Positions 1 through 7,164 are shown, numbered from the stretch's first letter. The stretch: 12,565 nucleotides of DNA from CAZNFR01 sp964572225 (GCA_964572225.1 CAZNFR010000092.1:1-12565), one strand, 5' to 3'. The notes: generated by a model not told the origin, from the letters alone. A program made the numbers and translations.

Positions 1-1
1 G

Positions 2-121
2 ATCGGTTCAGCCAACGGTCATGATATTAGTGTAGCATCTTTTGCGGAGATGAATAATTCCATGAACTATGAACTATTGTCCCGTCTGCCTGAACGAATT
101 GAAAGAAGAGTGGTCGAATAA
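2..121 (+). CDS. C-terminal end of a probable alanine racemase (5' end outside window)
   Basis: An open frame enters from the left edge and stops with TAA at 119-121, giving 39 residues. The tail has the pattern seen at the C-terminus of fold-type III alanine racemases: a hydrophobic strand followed by Gly (IGS), a helix-like stretch containing the motif NSMNYELLSRLPERIERRV, then a short basic end. The usual family form is roughly TINYEILCRIxPRIPRVY. Such enzymes interconvert L- and D-alanine for peptidoglycan. In Bacteroidota this domain can also be the back half of a MurF-Alr fusion, and the fragment is too short to tell which. The gene converges on the racemase-type gene at 125-1195 with only 3 nt between stop codons, so no separate terminator fits there. 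The assignment rests on this short tail only. Confidence 0.5.
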   Translation: MGSANGHDISVASFAEMNNSMNYELLSRLPERIERRVVE

Positions 122-124
122 ATA

Positions 125-1195
125 CTATTTCATACGCTTATCAATGTATTTGGAACTTAATACCCTTAAAACACCCAGGTAGTCCACATCAAACTCAATC
201 AGATCTCCGACTTTGTAATTTTTTGGGTTATCATTCAGGTCAAGTACCACCATGTCTGAACTGGCACCCACAATTTCAACCGATTTATCTGAAGGCTTGA
301 AATGATCCTCATCTACGTCCAGTAATCCAATATCCATGATGGCACGGTAGGAAGTCTTCCCAACGTTTTCGTCCGAAAATTCCAGAGTCTCCCCTTCCAT
401 GTTATGTCCGAGCTCTCCCTCAGGAACCATGGGCTTTTCAGTGAGCTCTATGATTTGAGCGTATACCTTAAAGACATCGTTGTGCATATTTTCATAAATG
501 CTGCCATCATAAACATTCGTTCCCAGATAAAGAGTCTCCCCAACCCTGAAATGGTTTATTCCGGTGGGCAGGATATTCTGATGAATCAATGGTATGGTTA
601 CCGAGGATCCACCGGATACGAAGGGGATCTTTCGGTTGAATCTGGCCTCAATGAGCTGTGCATACAGACTAAGCTGAATGAGCTTATCACTGTTGGGCAA
701 GACTCCATACATGCAGGTCAGATTTGTCCCGATGCCGATTACTTCAATGTTGGGAAGCTGAAATACCTTGCCGAAAAAATCCATGAATTCATCCCGCATT
801 ACACCCTCACGAAGTTCCCCCATCTCGATCATAATCACGATTTTGTGGATCTTCTTCTGCTTTTCAGCTTCCCTGGAAAGAAGTTTTATGGTTTCAAATT
901 CGGTATTGTAACTAATATCCGCATAGCGAACGATCGTGCGTATGGAGCCGGATGGAGGTGGCTTGATGTAGGCAGTTTCCATTTCGGGATTGATCTCCTT
1001 TACCATCTTGAGGTTGGAAGCCCTGGAATCACAAACCTGACCTGGCTTTAAGGAGAGAAGGAATTCCAGGTAATCTTTATTCCCGCAAAGCATTTTGGTA
1101 ACTACAGACCATTTAATTCCATTATCCCTGAATAGCTTATCTAGATAAGCATAATTCTCGGATAGCTTGCTTTGATCAAGCGTTATGTATGCCAT
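125..1195 (-). CDS. Alanine/ornithine racemase family PLP-dependent enzyme (Orr-like)
   Basis: This 356-residue protein matches the size and layout of the ornithine-racemase-type branch of fold-type III PLP racemases (alanine racemase N-terminal barrel). Lys34 in VVTKMLCGN is the expected PLP Schiff-base lysine. Further family landmarks are the strand motif MIEMGELREGV (about 122-132), GIGTNLTCMYGVLPN (from about 153), the phosphate-binding GGSS, and GINHFRVGETLYLG. Members racemise ornithine or a related amino acid in the cytoplasm, but the substrate cannot be read from sequence. The start is an ATG at 1193-1195, 3 nt after the stop of the upstream GNAT gene, so the two are probably co-transcribed. 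No other ornithine-degradation gene (oraE, oraS, ord, ort) is present in the window, so a catabolic role is not supported by context. A general amino-acid racemase role is the main alternative. Confidence 0.85.
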   Translation of the reverse strand: MAYITLDQSKLSENYAYLDKLFRDNGIKWSVVTKMLCGNKDYLEFLLSLKPGQVCDSRASNLKMVKEINPEMETAYIKPPPSGSIRTIVRYADISYNTEFETIKLLSREAEKQKKIHKIVIMIEMGELREGVMRDEFMDFFGKVFQLPNIEVIGIGTNLTCMYGVLPNSDKLIQLSLYAQLIEARFNRKIPFVSGGSSVTIPLIHQNILPTGINHFRVGETLYLGTNVYDGSIYENMHNDVFKVYAQIIELTEKPMVPEGELGHNMEGETLEFSDENVGKTSYRAIMDIGLLDVDEDHFKPSDKSVEIVGASSDMVVLDLNDNPKNYKVGDLIEFDVDYLGVLRVLSSKYIDKRMK

Positions 1196-1198
1196 TAT

Positions 1199-1642
1199 TT
1201 ATTTCTTGCTGTACCTCATTTCAAGGTACTTATTAGTAAACCCGTATTTTTCATATAAAAACCGTGCAGGATTATCATGTTCTACATGGAGTTTAACATC
1301 ACCCTCAGCCTGATCAAGTGTTTCTTTCATCAGTTTTTTACCTATCCCTTTGCCCCTGTGATCGTGATGTGTGGCAATATAAACCAGGATATTATCCGGG
1401 ATATAACCGGACATTCCTGTCTTATTTACAATCACCGCACCTACCATCTCATCCTCCTCCCTTGCAGTAAGGGCAAATCCGCCGAAACCTTCTGAGATCC
1501 CGAGTCCGTAATCAAGACATCTCCCAATGTAGCGCTTTTCATCCCCATATTGTTCAAGATGCTTATAAAGGAAATCTACAATTTCCTGTTTTTCTCTCTC
1601 TTCAGGTAAATTCTTCTCATCAAATTTTGTAATATTAATCAT
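1199..1642 (-). CDS. GNAT family N-acetyltransferase
   Basis: The protein is a single GNAT domain of 147 residues from the preferred ATG at 1640-1642. A longer version from a GTG at 1676-1678 would add 12 residues with no family character (YYVGVQTKK), so the ATG is preferred. The acetyl-CoA pyrophosphate-binding loop is visible as HHDHRGKGIGKKLM (the R-G-x-G-x-G pattern), preceded by a strand ending LVYIATH. The C-terminal end has the usual N-P-A-R-FLYEKYGF motif of the alpha4/beta6-beta7 region. Such enzymes transfer acetyl groups from acetyl-CoA to small amines, antibiotics or protein N-termini. The acceptor here is unknown. It sits 3 nt upstream of the racemase-type gene and probably shares its transcript, so an amino-acid-like acceptor is possible but is only inference. 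Confidence 0.85.
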   Translation of the reverse strand: MINITKFDEKNLPEEREKQEIVDFLYKHLEQYGDEKRYIGRCLDYGLGISEGFGGFALTAREEDEMVGAVIVNKTGMSGYIPDNILVYIATHHDHRGKGIGKKLMKETLDQAEGDVKLHVEHDNPARFLYEKYGFTNKYLEMRYSKK

Positions 1643-1693
1643 AGCTTGTTTTTTGGTTTGAACCCCTACATAATACACTTAAAAGCTTCTCCT

Positions 1694-1718
1694 CCAAATG
1701 TTGTATAACATGTTTTGG
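1694..1718. repeat. Short imperfect inverted repeat upstream of the GNAT-racemase pair
   Basis: The inner arms ATGTT (1698-1702) and AACAT (1707-1711) flank a GTAT loop. Outer arms CCAA (1694-1697) and TTGG (1715-1718) can extend the pairing with a 3-nt bulge on the right side. It lies about 50 nt upstream of the ATG at 1642 on the minus strand, where a promoter or operator for that pair would be expected. It is AT-rich and weak as an RNA hairpin, so an operator is more plausible than a terminator. Chance occurrence cannot be excluded. Confidence 0.25.
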
Positions 1719-1890
1719 AATGTGATAGAACCCTATGTGCTTGTCATATAACACATTTACAAACCATTTCCTGAGGATAATCTGTTTAAAACTAATTTCA
1801 ACAGAAAAATTGTGTATTGGGGATTCCAGACTTTCATTTACTCATTTAACCAGGCCTTGTGGTAGAACCTTTTTCTTTCAGTTTCCTGAT

Positions 1891-1921
1891 TTTGAATTCG
1901 GGCGGAATTAATAGATATTTG
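1891..1921 (+). promoter_or_regulatory. Candidate Bacteroidota promoter for the ABC import operon
   Basis: TTTG at 1891-1894 could be the -33 element. GATATTTG at 1914-1921 differs by one base from the -7 consensus TAnnTTTG. The spacing is 19 nt, within the range known for this phylum. A start around 1928 would leave a leader of only about 10-15 nt before the ATG at 1940. The -7 element is imperfect, so this is tentative. Confidence 0.35.
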
Positions 1922-1939
1922 TGACTGTGAAATTCAGAT

Positions 1940-2914
1940 ATGCATAAACGGTTTTTCATTCTATTCCTCTTTCTCCTTAGTTTGTTATCCTGCCACAGGA
2001 AGGAGCAGGAGAGAGAGATCCTTACTGCAACACTGAGAGGGCCTTCTGCCATGGGAATGGTCCATATGATTGAGAATCCGCCCTTATTTACTGACAGCCT
2101 TCCCAGTCGGATTATGATAAAAAATGAACCCGCACAGGTTCGGGCACTCATGCTGGAAAAACGAGTGGATTTTGCGATCCTGCCTTCAACCATGGCGGCT
2201 TTGCTTTACAACAGAAACCAGGATTATATTTTCGCGGCTGTTCCGGTATGGGGAACCTTATACCTGTTTGGGACCGACAGCACAGTGCACAACTGGAAAG
2301 ATCTGAAGGGCAAAACGGTAAACCTGATCGCAAGGGGAATGACTCCCGATATTATGTTCCGTTACCTGGCCAGAATTAACGGACTTGATCCCGAGGTGGA
2401 TCTGAACCTTGACTACTCTTTTCCTACTCATATTGAACTTGCGAATGCGGTTAAGTCAGGAATTGCCGATATGGGGGTAATATCAGAACCTCTTGTGAGC
2501 CTTGCGGAGGCTGGGAATCCGCAGATTCGGAAAATCCTGGATTTCAATCTTGAATGGGTTAAGGTACACAATGACACCATCCCTTTTGCACAAACTGCCC
2601 TTTTGGTCAGACGAAGCCTGGCTGAAAGCTCACCTCAGTTGGTAATCGAGTATCTTGATTCTCTGGATGCTTCCATCCAAAGGGTAATCAAAAATCCGGC
2701 AGAAGCATCGGAATTAATTGTAAAACATGGCATCCTTCCGGATACTGCCGTAAGCATGAATGCGATTCCGGGTTCAAATCTGGGGTTCAGCTATGCCTGG
2801 GAGCTAAAAGAGGGTATTACTGAATATTTCCGTATCTTTTATAACTTTAATCCACGTTTACTGGGTAACAGGATGCCTGATGAAAATTTCTATTTCAAAA
2901 AAGATCCGCAATAA
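1940..2914 (+). CDS. ABC transporter substrate-binding lipoprotein (NitT/TauT/SsuA-like class)
   Basis: This 324-residue protein starts with a lipoprotein signal peptide: basic MHKR, a hydrophobic run of Phe and Leu, then a lipobox ending L-L-S-C with Cys18 as the lipidation site. The mature part has the periplasmic binding-protein II layout of the NMT1/SsuA/TauA class: an opening strand with RGPSAMGMVHMI, then KRVDFAILPSTMAALLYN, then WKDLKGKTVNLIARGMTPDIM, the hinge and second lobe, and SGIADMGVISEPLV. It would capture a small substrate outside the inner membrane and deliver it to the permease. The class covers nitrate, sulfonates, taurine, thiamine precursors and others, and I cannot name the ligand from sequence. 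The permease gene overlaps its 3' end by 35 bp, so the three genes at 1940-4333 form one operon. Confidence 0.85.
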   Translation: MHKRFFILFLFLLSLLSCHRKEQEREILTATLRGPSAMGMVHMIENPPLFTDSLPSRIMIKNEPAQVRALMLEKRVDFAILPSTMAALLYNRNQDYIFAAVPVWGTLYLFGTDSTVHNWKDLKGKTVNLIARGMTPDIMFRYLARINGLDPEVDLNLDYSFPTHIELANAVKSGIADMGVISEPLVSLAEAGNPQIRKILDFNLEWVKVHNDTIPFAQTALLVRRSLAESSPQLVIEYLDSLDASIQRVIKNPAEASELIVKHGILPDTAVSMNAIPGSNLGFSYAWELKEGITEYFRIFYNFNPRLLGNRMPDENFYFKKDPQ

Positions 2915-3638
2915 CCTTCTGGGCATTTTTGCTTTATTGTGCCTTTGGTGGCTGGCTGCCCGCATGGTGGGATCGGAAGAGATCCTTCCTTCACCGGGTC
3001 TCACCTTTCTCAGTGTTATGGAGATCTTTTCAAAACCCGGCTTCCTGGTGTCCATTGCGGCCACCATTGGCAGGGGACTTGCCGGTTTTTTAATCGCTCT
3101 TCTTTTCGCTGCATTGATCGGGATCCCCGCAGGCATCTTTCCGGGATTTTTCAGTTTTATTAACCCTTTGATTACCTCCGTACGCTCAACGCCGGTGATC
3201 TCCATCATTCTTCTCGCAATCATCTGGTTCGGCAATGAGCAGGTGCCGGTATTTATTGCGGTCCTTACCATGTTTCCCATTCTCACTTTGAATATTGTGG
3301 AGGGCATAAACAGTGTAGATCCAAATTACATCATTCTGTGTAAAAGCTATCGCATCCCCTTCTTTAGGATCCTGACCGGGGTTTATCTGCCATGGATTGC
3401 CCCCTTTCTTACCAGTGGTGTTTCCAACGCTCTGGGATTCGGGTGGAGAGCAGTTATTATCGGGGAGGTTTTAAGTCAGCCCTCATTCGGAATTGGAACC
3501 CGCATGCAGGAATCCCAGATTTTTTTACTGGTAGGAGAACTCATTGCCTGGACTTTGATTGCTGTGATAATCAGTTATCTTTTCGAAACAGGAGTAAGGA
3601 AACTTGAAAAAAGCTTAATAAAATGGAAGAAAGCCTGA
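2880..3638 (+). CDS. ABC transporter permease (SsuC/TauC-like)
   Basis: This 252-residue inner-membrane protein has about six hydrophobic segments, the first at roughly residues 12-28 and the last at about 217-236. It has the binding-protein-dependent permease signature of the NitT/TauT class: ILPSPG near residue 36, RSTPVISIILLAIIWFG in the middle, and the cytoplasmic EAA-type loop EGINSVDPNYIILCKSY with a following VYLPWIAPF that contacts the ATPase. The late segment GFGWRAVIIGEVLSQPSFGIG is also typical. The start is an ATG at 2880 inside the binding-protein gene (35-bp overlap). The 3' end overlaps the ATPase gene by 16 bp, which suggests translational coupling. It probably works as a homodimer with two copies of the ATPase. 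The substrate is unknown. Confidence 0.88.
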   Translation: MKISISKKIRNNLLGIFALLCLWWLAARMVGSEEILPSPGLTFLSVMEIFSKPGFLVSIAATIGRGLAGFLIALLFAALIGIPAGIFPGFFSFINPLITSVRSTPVISIILLAIIWFGNEQVPVFIAVLTMFPILTLNIVEGINSVDPNYIILCKSYRIPFFRILTGVYLPWIAPFLTSGVSNALGFGWRAVIIGEVLSQPSFGIGTRMQESQIFLLVGELIAWTLIAVIISYLFETGVRKLEKSLIKWKKA

Positions 3639-4333
3639 AGATCGAAAAGCTAAACAAGGCCTTTGGAAACCTCGAAATATTCAGGGAATTCAACATTGCG
3701 GTCAGAAAAGGAGAAATAACTTCTCTTTTGGGGCCATCCGGCAGCGGTAAAACAACCCTTCTAAACCTTATTGCCGGATTAATGGAAGCAGACAATATTG
3801 AAAGAAATGATTTTTCGGACAGGACTGTTTCTTATGTATTTCAGGAACCCCGCCTTCTCCCTTGGAAAACCGTATCTGCTAACCTTGAATATGTTTTAAA
3901 GGATTACTATTCGGAAGGTGAAATCAGGAGTAAAATAAAAACCTACCTGGAGCTGGTCGAGTTAGACGGATTTGCACATTTCTACCCGGAGGCCTTAAGC
4001 GGGGGAATGAAGCAAAGGGTTAGTCTGGCACGTGCTTTCTGTTTTCCTTCAGATATCATTCTTATGGATGAACCGTTTCAGTCCCTCGACCCTAAACTGA
4101 AATCAAACCTTATCCGTCGTTTTCTGGAACTTTGGAAGCAGGACAAACGAACTACCCTATTTGTTACGCACAGCATAGATGAAGCGATTAGCGTGGGTCG
4201 CAATATCATTCTCCTCAGTCAGAAACCGGTTGAAATCATTAAACAATTCAGGATTGAAGCAGGGAACGAATCGAAAATTGAAACTGAATTGACCCGATAT
4301 TTCTGTGAAGATACCCAGTCAGGAGATCAATAA
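3623..4333 (+). CDS. ABC transporter ATP-binding protein (SsuB/TauB-like)
   Basis: This 236-residue cytoplasmic ATPase has all the core motifs: Walker A GPSGSGKTT at about 37-45, Q-loop YVFQEPRLLPW with Gln74, signature LSGGMKQR at 125-132, Walker B ILMDEP with Glu150, D-loop SLD, and the switch His183 in VTHSIDEA. The PRLLPW stretch after the Q-loop is characteristic of the nitrate/sulfonate/taurine subclass. The segment between Walker A and the Q-loop is somewhat shorter than usual. The start ATG lies 16 bp inside the permease gene. The stop overlaps the 3' end of the convergent RibF-like gene by 7 bp. It would drive import with the permease and the lipoprotein encoded just upstream. Confidence 0.92.
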   Translation: MEESLKIEKLNKAFGNLEIFREFNIAVRKGEITSLLGPSGSGKTTLLNLIAGLMEADNIERNDFSDRTVSYVFQEPRLLPWKTVSANLEYVLKDYYSEGEIRSKIKTYLELVELDGFAHFYPEALSGGMKQRVSLARAFCFPSDIILMDEPFQSLDPKLKSNLIRRFLELWKQDKRTTLFVTHSIDEAISVGRNIILLSQKPVEIIKQFRIEAGNESKIETELTRYFCEDTQSGDQ

Positions 4334-5265
4334 ATCAGGTCTCTTACATTCTCAATGTCCCGGATAAACTGTTTCTGCACTTCAGCACTGGCAGACCCAT
4401 TTAATCCTTCGCGGATTTTTTTATGAAAACAGACTAATGCCTCTCCTCCCTCGAATTCAGGATTATCCAACATGTGGAATTCCAGTTGAAGAACATCCGA
4501 AACCCGGCTATTTACAATACCCCAGTTTTCCACACTGAAAAGCGCTTTGCATATCTCTCCCCTGACTTCAACGTTTACCGCATAAACTCCGTTGGAAGGA
4601 ACCAGCTTTACGTCCTCTTGTATGGAAAGGGTAAATATCCTCTTTCCCAAAAGTTTTGATCTTTTCTCATTGACCACAGAGGTGCCCTTAATAATATAGT
4701 AGTGATCAAGGTAGGCATTTGCCCGCTGAATGTTTCCGTCAAAAAGTGCCTTTCTGATTTTTGTTGAACTTACACTTTCGTTTTGAATATCCTGCTCAGG
4801 AATTTCTTCAACCTCAAAATTGCGCTGCCGGCTTAATTGATAGAGATAATCGAAATTTCCTTCCTGATTATGTCCGAAATGATGATTGAAACCCACCACA
4901 ACAATTTTCGCATCCAGGATCTTTACCAGGTAATCGTTGATAAAATCCCGACAGGATACCGCAGCAAAATCCGGCGTAAAGTCAATGATCACCAGATGGT
5001 CCAATCCGGTTTTTTCAAGGAGATATTTTTTCTCCTCCTGTGAGCAGATCAACAAAAGATCCTTTCCCTGTGTATCGGGATACAAAACCCTTCTGGGGTG
5101 AGGGTGAAAGGTGATAAGAACGGACTCACCACCGATATCCCGGGCAAGCTTGTTCAGTCTTCGCAAAATGGTCTTATGTCCAATATGGACCCCGTCGAAG
5201 GAGCCGGTCGTAACAACCGGATTATGAATTTCCCCAAGGCTCGCGAAGGAATGATAAATTTTCAC
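4327..5265 (-). CDS. ribF: RibF-like FAD synthetase with a degenerate riboflavin-kinase domain
   Basis: RibF proteins phosphorylate riboflavin to FMN (C-terminal domain) and adenylate FMN to FAD (N-terminal domain). At 312 residues this one has normal length. The N-terminal nucleotidyltransferase half is well preserved: GSFDGVHIGH (21-30), ITFHPHPRRVL (51-61), VVVGFNHHFGHNQEG (122-136) and SSTKIRKAL (166-174). In the C-terminal half GVYAVNV and the expected catalytic Glu262 (LEFHMLD) remain. However, the PTAN nucleotide/Mg-binding motif after the first conserved Gly is replaced by KRIFTLS (208-214), and the usual NIGxRPT is replaced by NWGIVNS. Riboflavin-kinase activity is therefore doubtful. 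The start is a GTG at 5263-5265; an in-frame TGA three codons upstream rules out a longer form. A good promoter match lies just upstream, so it is probably transcribed apart from rex. Confidence 0.85.
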   Translation of the reverse strand: MKIYHSFASLGEIHNPVVTTGSFDGVHIGHKTILRRLNKLARDIGGESVLITFHPHPRRVLYPDTQGKDLLLICSQEEKKYLLEKTGLDHLVIIDFTPDFAAVSCRDFINDYLVKILDAKIVVVGFNHHFGHNQEGNFDYLYQLSRQRNFEVEEIPEQDIQNESVSSTKIRKALFDGNIQRANAYLDHYYIIKGTSVVNEKRSKLLGKRIFTLSIQEDVKLVPSNGVYAVNVEVRGEICKALFSVENWGIVNSRVSDVLQLEFHMLDNPEFEGGEALVCFHKKIREGLNGSASAEVQKQFIRDIENVRDLIY

Positions 5266-5285
5266 TTTTCTTCAATTTCAGTGTG

Positions 5286-5314
5286 CAAAATTAGAATATT
5301 CAGCTTAAATCAAA
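5286..5314 (-). promoter_or_regulatory. Candidate Bacteroidota promoter for ribF
   Basis: Read on the minus strand, 5293-5286 is TAATTTTG, a full match to the -7 consensus TAnnTTTG, and 5314-5311 is TTTG, the -33 element, with 17 nt between them. Transcription would start near 5280, leaving a leader of about 15 nt before the GTG at 5265. The -33 TTTG is also part of a second TAnnTTTG match (5318-5311, TAACTTTG), which has no obvious partner. A palindrome AACCGGTT lies just upstream at 5319-5326 and might be an operator, though eight bases can arise by chance. Confidence 0.45.
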
Positions 5315-5392
5315 GTTAAACCGGTTCTTTTTTAAGATAAACGGGGATTCCAATTCGAGGTTGAAAACTATAAACTTATGATTATGTGAGAT

Positions 5393-6025
5393 TTACTTAC
5401 TTTGCATTTTTACAAAATAGGAAATCTTCTCCAGGCTGGTAATCATATCGTATTCTTCCAGATATACGGAAGCCGGGGCATTTAGGGGTACGGTAGTAAA
5501 ATTCAGGATCCCTTTAATTCCGCCTGAGACAAGCTTTGCTGCTGTATCAACAGCGGCTTCTGAGGGTACGGTGAGGAGGGCAACACGGATATCCAGTTCC
5601 TTTACAATCTCAGGAATATCCTGAATAGGGTAACATTTAACCCCGGAGACTACCCGGTTAATTTTATTTGGATCCACATCAAATGCAGCCACAATATTGA
5701 GCTTAGTCCTTTTACTCATAAAATAATGGGTAATTGCTCGCCCCAGATTACCTATTCCTATAATGGCAAAATTCAGTCCTTCTTCAGGGTCAATAATTTC
5801 GCCGATTACCCGTATCAATTCATTCACATCGTATCCTTTGCGCTGCATGCTGCTGTAACCGATAAACATAATATCACGCCTCACCTGCACGGCAGTGATG
5901 TTATGCAACTGAGCAAGTTCATGGGAAAAAATATGGGTTTTACCCAGGGAAAGACAGGTTAGCAATGACCTCCGGTATTCACTCAGCCTTTCGACCGTTT
6001 TTTCAGGTAACTTGGTATTTTTCAC
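5393..6025 (-). CDS. rex: Redox-sensing transcriptional repressor Rex
   Basis: Rex binds DNA when NADH is low and releases it when NADH rises, controlling fermentation, hydrogenase and respiratory genes. The 210 residues match the family length. The N-terminal winged helix (about 5-70) opens with LPEKTVERLSEY and carries AVQVRRDIMFIG followed by RKGYDV. The Rossmann domain has IIGIGNLGRA with the dinucleotide loop G90-x-G92-x-x-G95, the acidic strand end FDVDPNKI at about 115-122, and the late LNFTTVPL. The C-terminal helix YDMITSLEKISYFV fits the domain-swapped dimer arm. The start is a GTG at 6023-6025; no in-frame ATG lies near. It follows the receiver-kinase gene by 17 nt and ends the hydrogenase operon, so it is probably co-transcribed with hydBA. 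The operon promoter, where a Rex operator would lie, is outside the window. Confidence 0.93.
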   Translation of the reverse strand: MKNTKLPEKTVERLSEYRRSLLTCLSLGKTHIFSHELAQLHNITAVQVRRDIMFIGYSSMQRKGYDVNELIRVIGEIIDPEEGLNFAIIGIGNLGRAITHYFMSKRTKLNIVAAFDVDPNKINRVVSGVKCYPIQDIPEIVKELDIRVALLTVPSEAAVDTAAKLVSGGIKGILNFTTVPLNAPASVYLEEYDMITSLEKISYFVKMQSK

Positions 6026-6042
6026 TTCTTGGGGATTATGGG

Positions 6043-7164
6043 TTAAACCATAGGAAGCAAGACGGTAAACGTACTTCCCTGGTCAGGCTTACTTTCAACT
6101 TGTATCTTTCCTTTATAAATCTCTGTTATTTTTCTTACAATGGACAGTCCCAGTCCGCTTCCCGATATATTACGGGTCTTTTCATTTTTTATCCTGGAGA
6201 ATTCCTTAAACAAACCAGACATTTCTTCTTCGCTCATCCCTATACCGTTATCCTCTACACGGAAAACGACGTACCCGTCCTCCTCAAAGATATCAAAAAT
6301 CACCTTTCCGTTATTACTGTTATATTTAACAGCGTTTGAAAGCAAATTGTTAAATATAATCTCCAGATCGCTGTCGTTAATCCGGATTTTCAGCGAGGGA
6401 TCTACATTCAGGTTTATAGTTACATTCTTCTGGATAGCATAAGGCTTAACCGTACTTATGGATAATTTGGCAATTTCCCTGAGGTTAACCTCGGTAATCT
6501 TCTCTTTTTTATTTTCAAGCCTGACCCGTGTGAAATCAAGCAAATCCATGGTGAGATTACGCATAGCTTCAACCCTGCTTATTGCCCTTTCGATCATTTG
6601 TTGGTAATTATCAATATGATCGCCGGCCTGCTTTTCTTTCATCATGACCAGATAAGCTTCAATGGCATTTATGGGCGATTTCAATTCGTGTGAAAGAATG
6701 GAAAGGAATTGATAACGGATTCTTTTCCCTTCATTCTTCATTTTTGTGGTAATCCTTTTCAGGAACAGCTGCTTGGTGATGTTATCGATGGATGACTTAA
6801 GTTCCTGGGGAGTAAAGGGTTTGGGAATAAAATCATAGGCACCGTCATCGGTGGCTTTTACGGCAATTTCCAGGGAGGCATAAGAGGTGATCATTGCGAC
6901 CATAAGGTCATAATTCTTTTTCCGGATGTATTCCAGAACCTCCATGCCTTTAATTCCCGGCAATTTATTATCGAGAAGCACAATATCCGGTTTTTCCCTG
7001 TCTATGATCTCGATTCCCTCCTCCCCGGTGGAGGCTTCAAGGCAAAGAAAGCCGAAGTCATCATCCATAAAGGGGTAACTGACTATATGCTTACCCAGGA
7101 TCCGGCTTACCCCCGAACGGATACCCGGCTCATCGTCAACCACCAGAACTTTTAACGATTCCAT
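6043..7164 (-). CDS. Receiver-histidine kinase hybrid (REC-HisKA-HATPase)
   Basis: This 373-residue soluble protein starts with a receiver domain (about 1-130): acidic pair Asp10/Asp11, phosphoacceptor Asp65 in IVLLDNKLPG, Thr93 and Lys115 (IPKPF). About 15 residues (roughly 24-40, HIVSYPFMDDDFGF) are inserted after the first helix relative to ordinary receivers. A kinase core follows: H-box FLSILSHELKSPINA with His159, N-box NNLLSNAVKYN with Asn277, G1 EDNGIGM with Asp305, and G2 GSGLGLSIV. There is no membrane segment or DNA-binding domain. Phosphorylation of the receiver would presumably control the attached kinase. The ATG at 7162-7164 directly abuts the stop of the stand-alone receiver gene, so the two are co-transcribed and are plausible partners in a relay fed by the hydrogenase-kinase upstream. 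Its final target is not apparent. Confidence 0.9.
   Translation of the reverse strand: MESLKVLVVDDEPGIRSGVSRILGKHIVSYPFMDDDFGFLCLEASTGEEGIEIIDREKPDIVLLDNKLPGIKGMEVLEYIRKKNYDLMVAMITSYASLEIAVKATDDGAYDFIPKPFTPQELKSSIDNITKQLFLKRITTKMKNEGKRIRYQFLSILSHELKSPINAIEAYLVMMKEKQAGDHIDNYQQMIERAISRVEAMRNLTMDLLDFTRVRLENKKEKITEVNLREIAKLSISTVKPYAIQKNVTINLNVDPSLKIRINDSDLEIIFNNLLSNAVKYNSNNGKVIFDIFEEDGYVVFRVEDNGIGMSEEEMSGLFKEFSRIKNEKTRNISGSGLGLSIVRKITEIYKGKIQVESKPDQGSTFTVLLPMV

Larger units (their letters stand above)
1643..1939. other. Divergent intergenic region between the GNAT gene and the ABC operon
   Basis: This stretch of about 297 bp separates two divergently transcribed units and should hold both promoters. 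It contains the imperfect inverted repeat near 1694-1718 and, close to the ABC operon, a candidate Bacteroidota promoter (1891-1921). The short minus-strand open frame crossing it has no recognisable family features. I found no tRNA, no convincing riboswitch and no strong rho-independent terminator in it. Confidence 0.6.

Noticed and set aside
404..1051. Long plus-strand open frame (215 codons) opposite the racemase-type gene
   Set aside because: It is wholly antisense to a clear PLP racemase with conserved motifs, and its translation shows no family pattern.
1760..1800. Possible TPP riboswitch fragment (CTGAGGATAATCTG) upstream of the ABC operon
   Set aside because: Only scattered matches are seen. 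The conserved paired core and the ordered motifs of the TPP element are absent, and the position relative to the start does not fit.
1919..1936. Possible Rex operator (TTGTGA half-site followed by TGAAATTCA) before the ABC operon
   Set aside because: The second half lacks the TCACAA needed for a Rex box, and the symmetry breaks after nine bases.
2858..3307. Minus-strand open frame of 149 codons opposite the permease gene
   Set aside because: It has the basic, Ile/Met-rich composition typical of the complement of a membrane-protein gene, and the permease frame carries real motifs.
5330..5392. A rho-independent terminator after rex
   Set aside because: No GC-rich stem followed by a T-run could be found on the minus strand.
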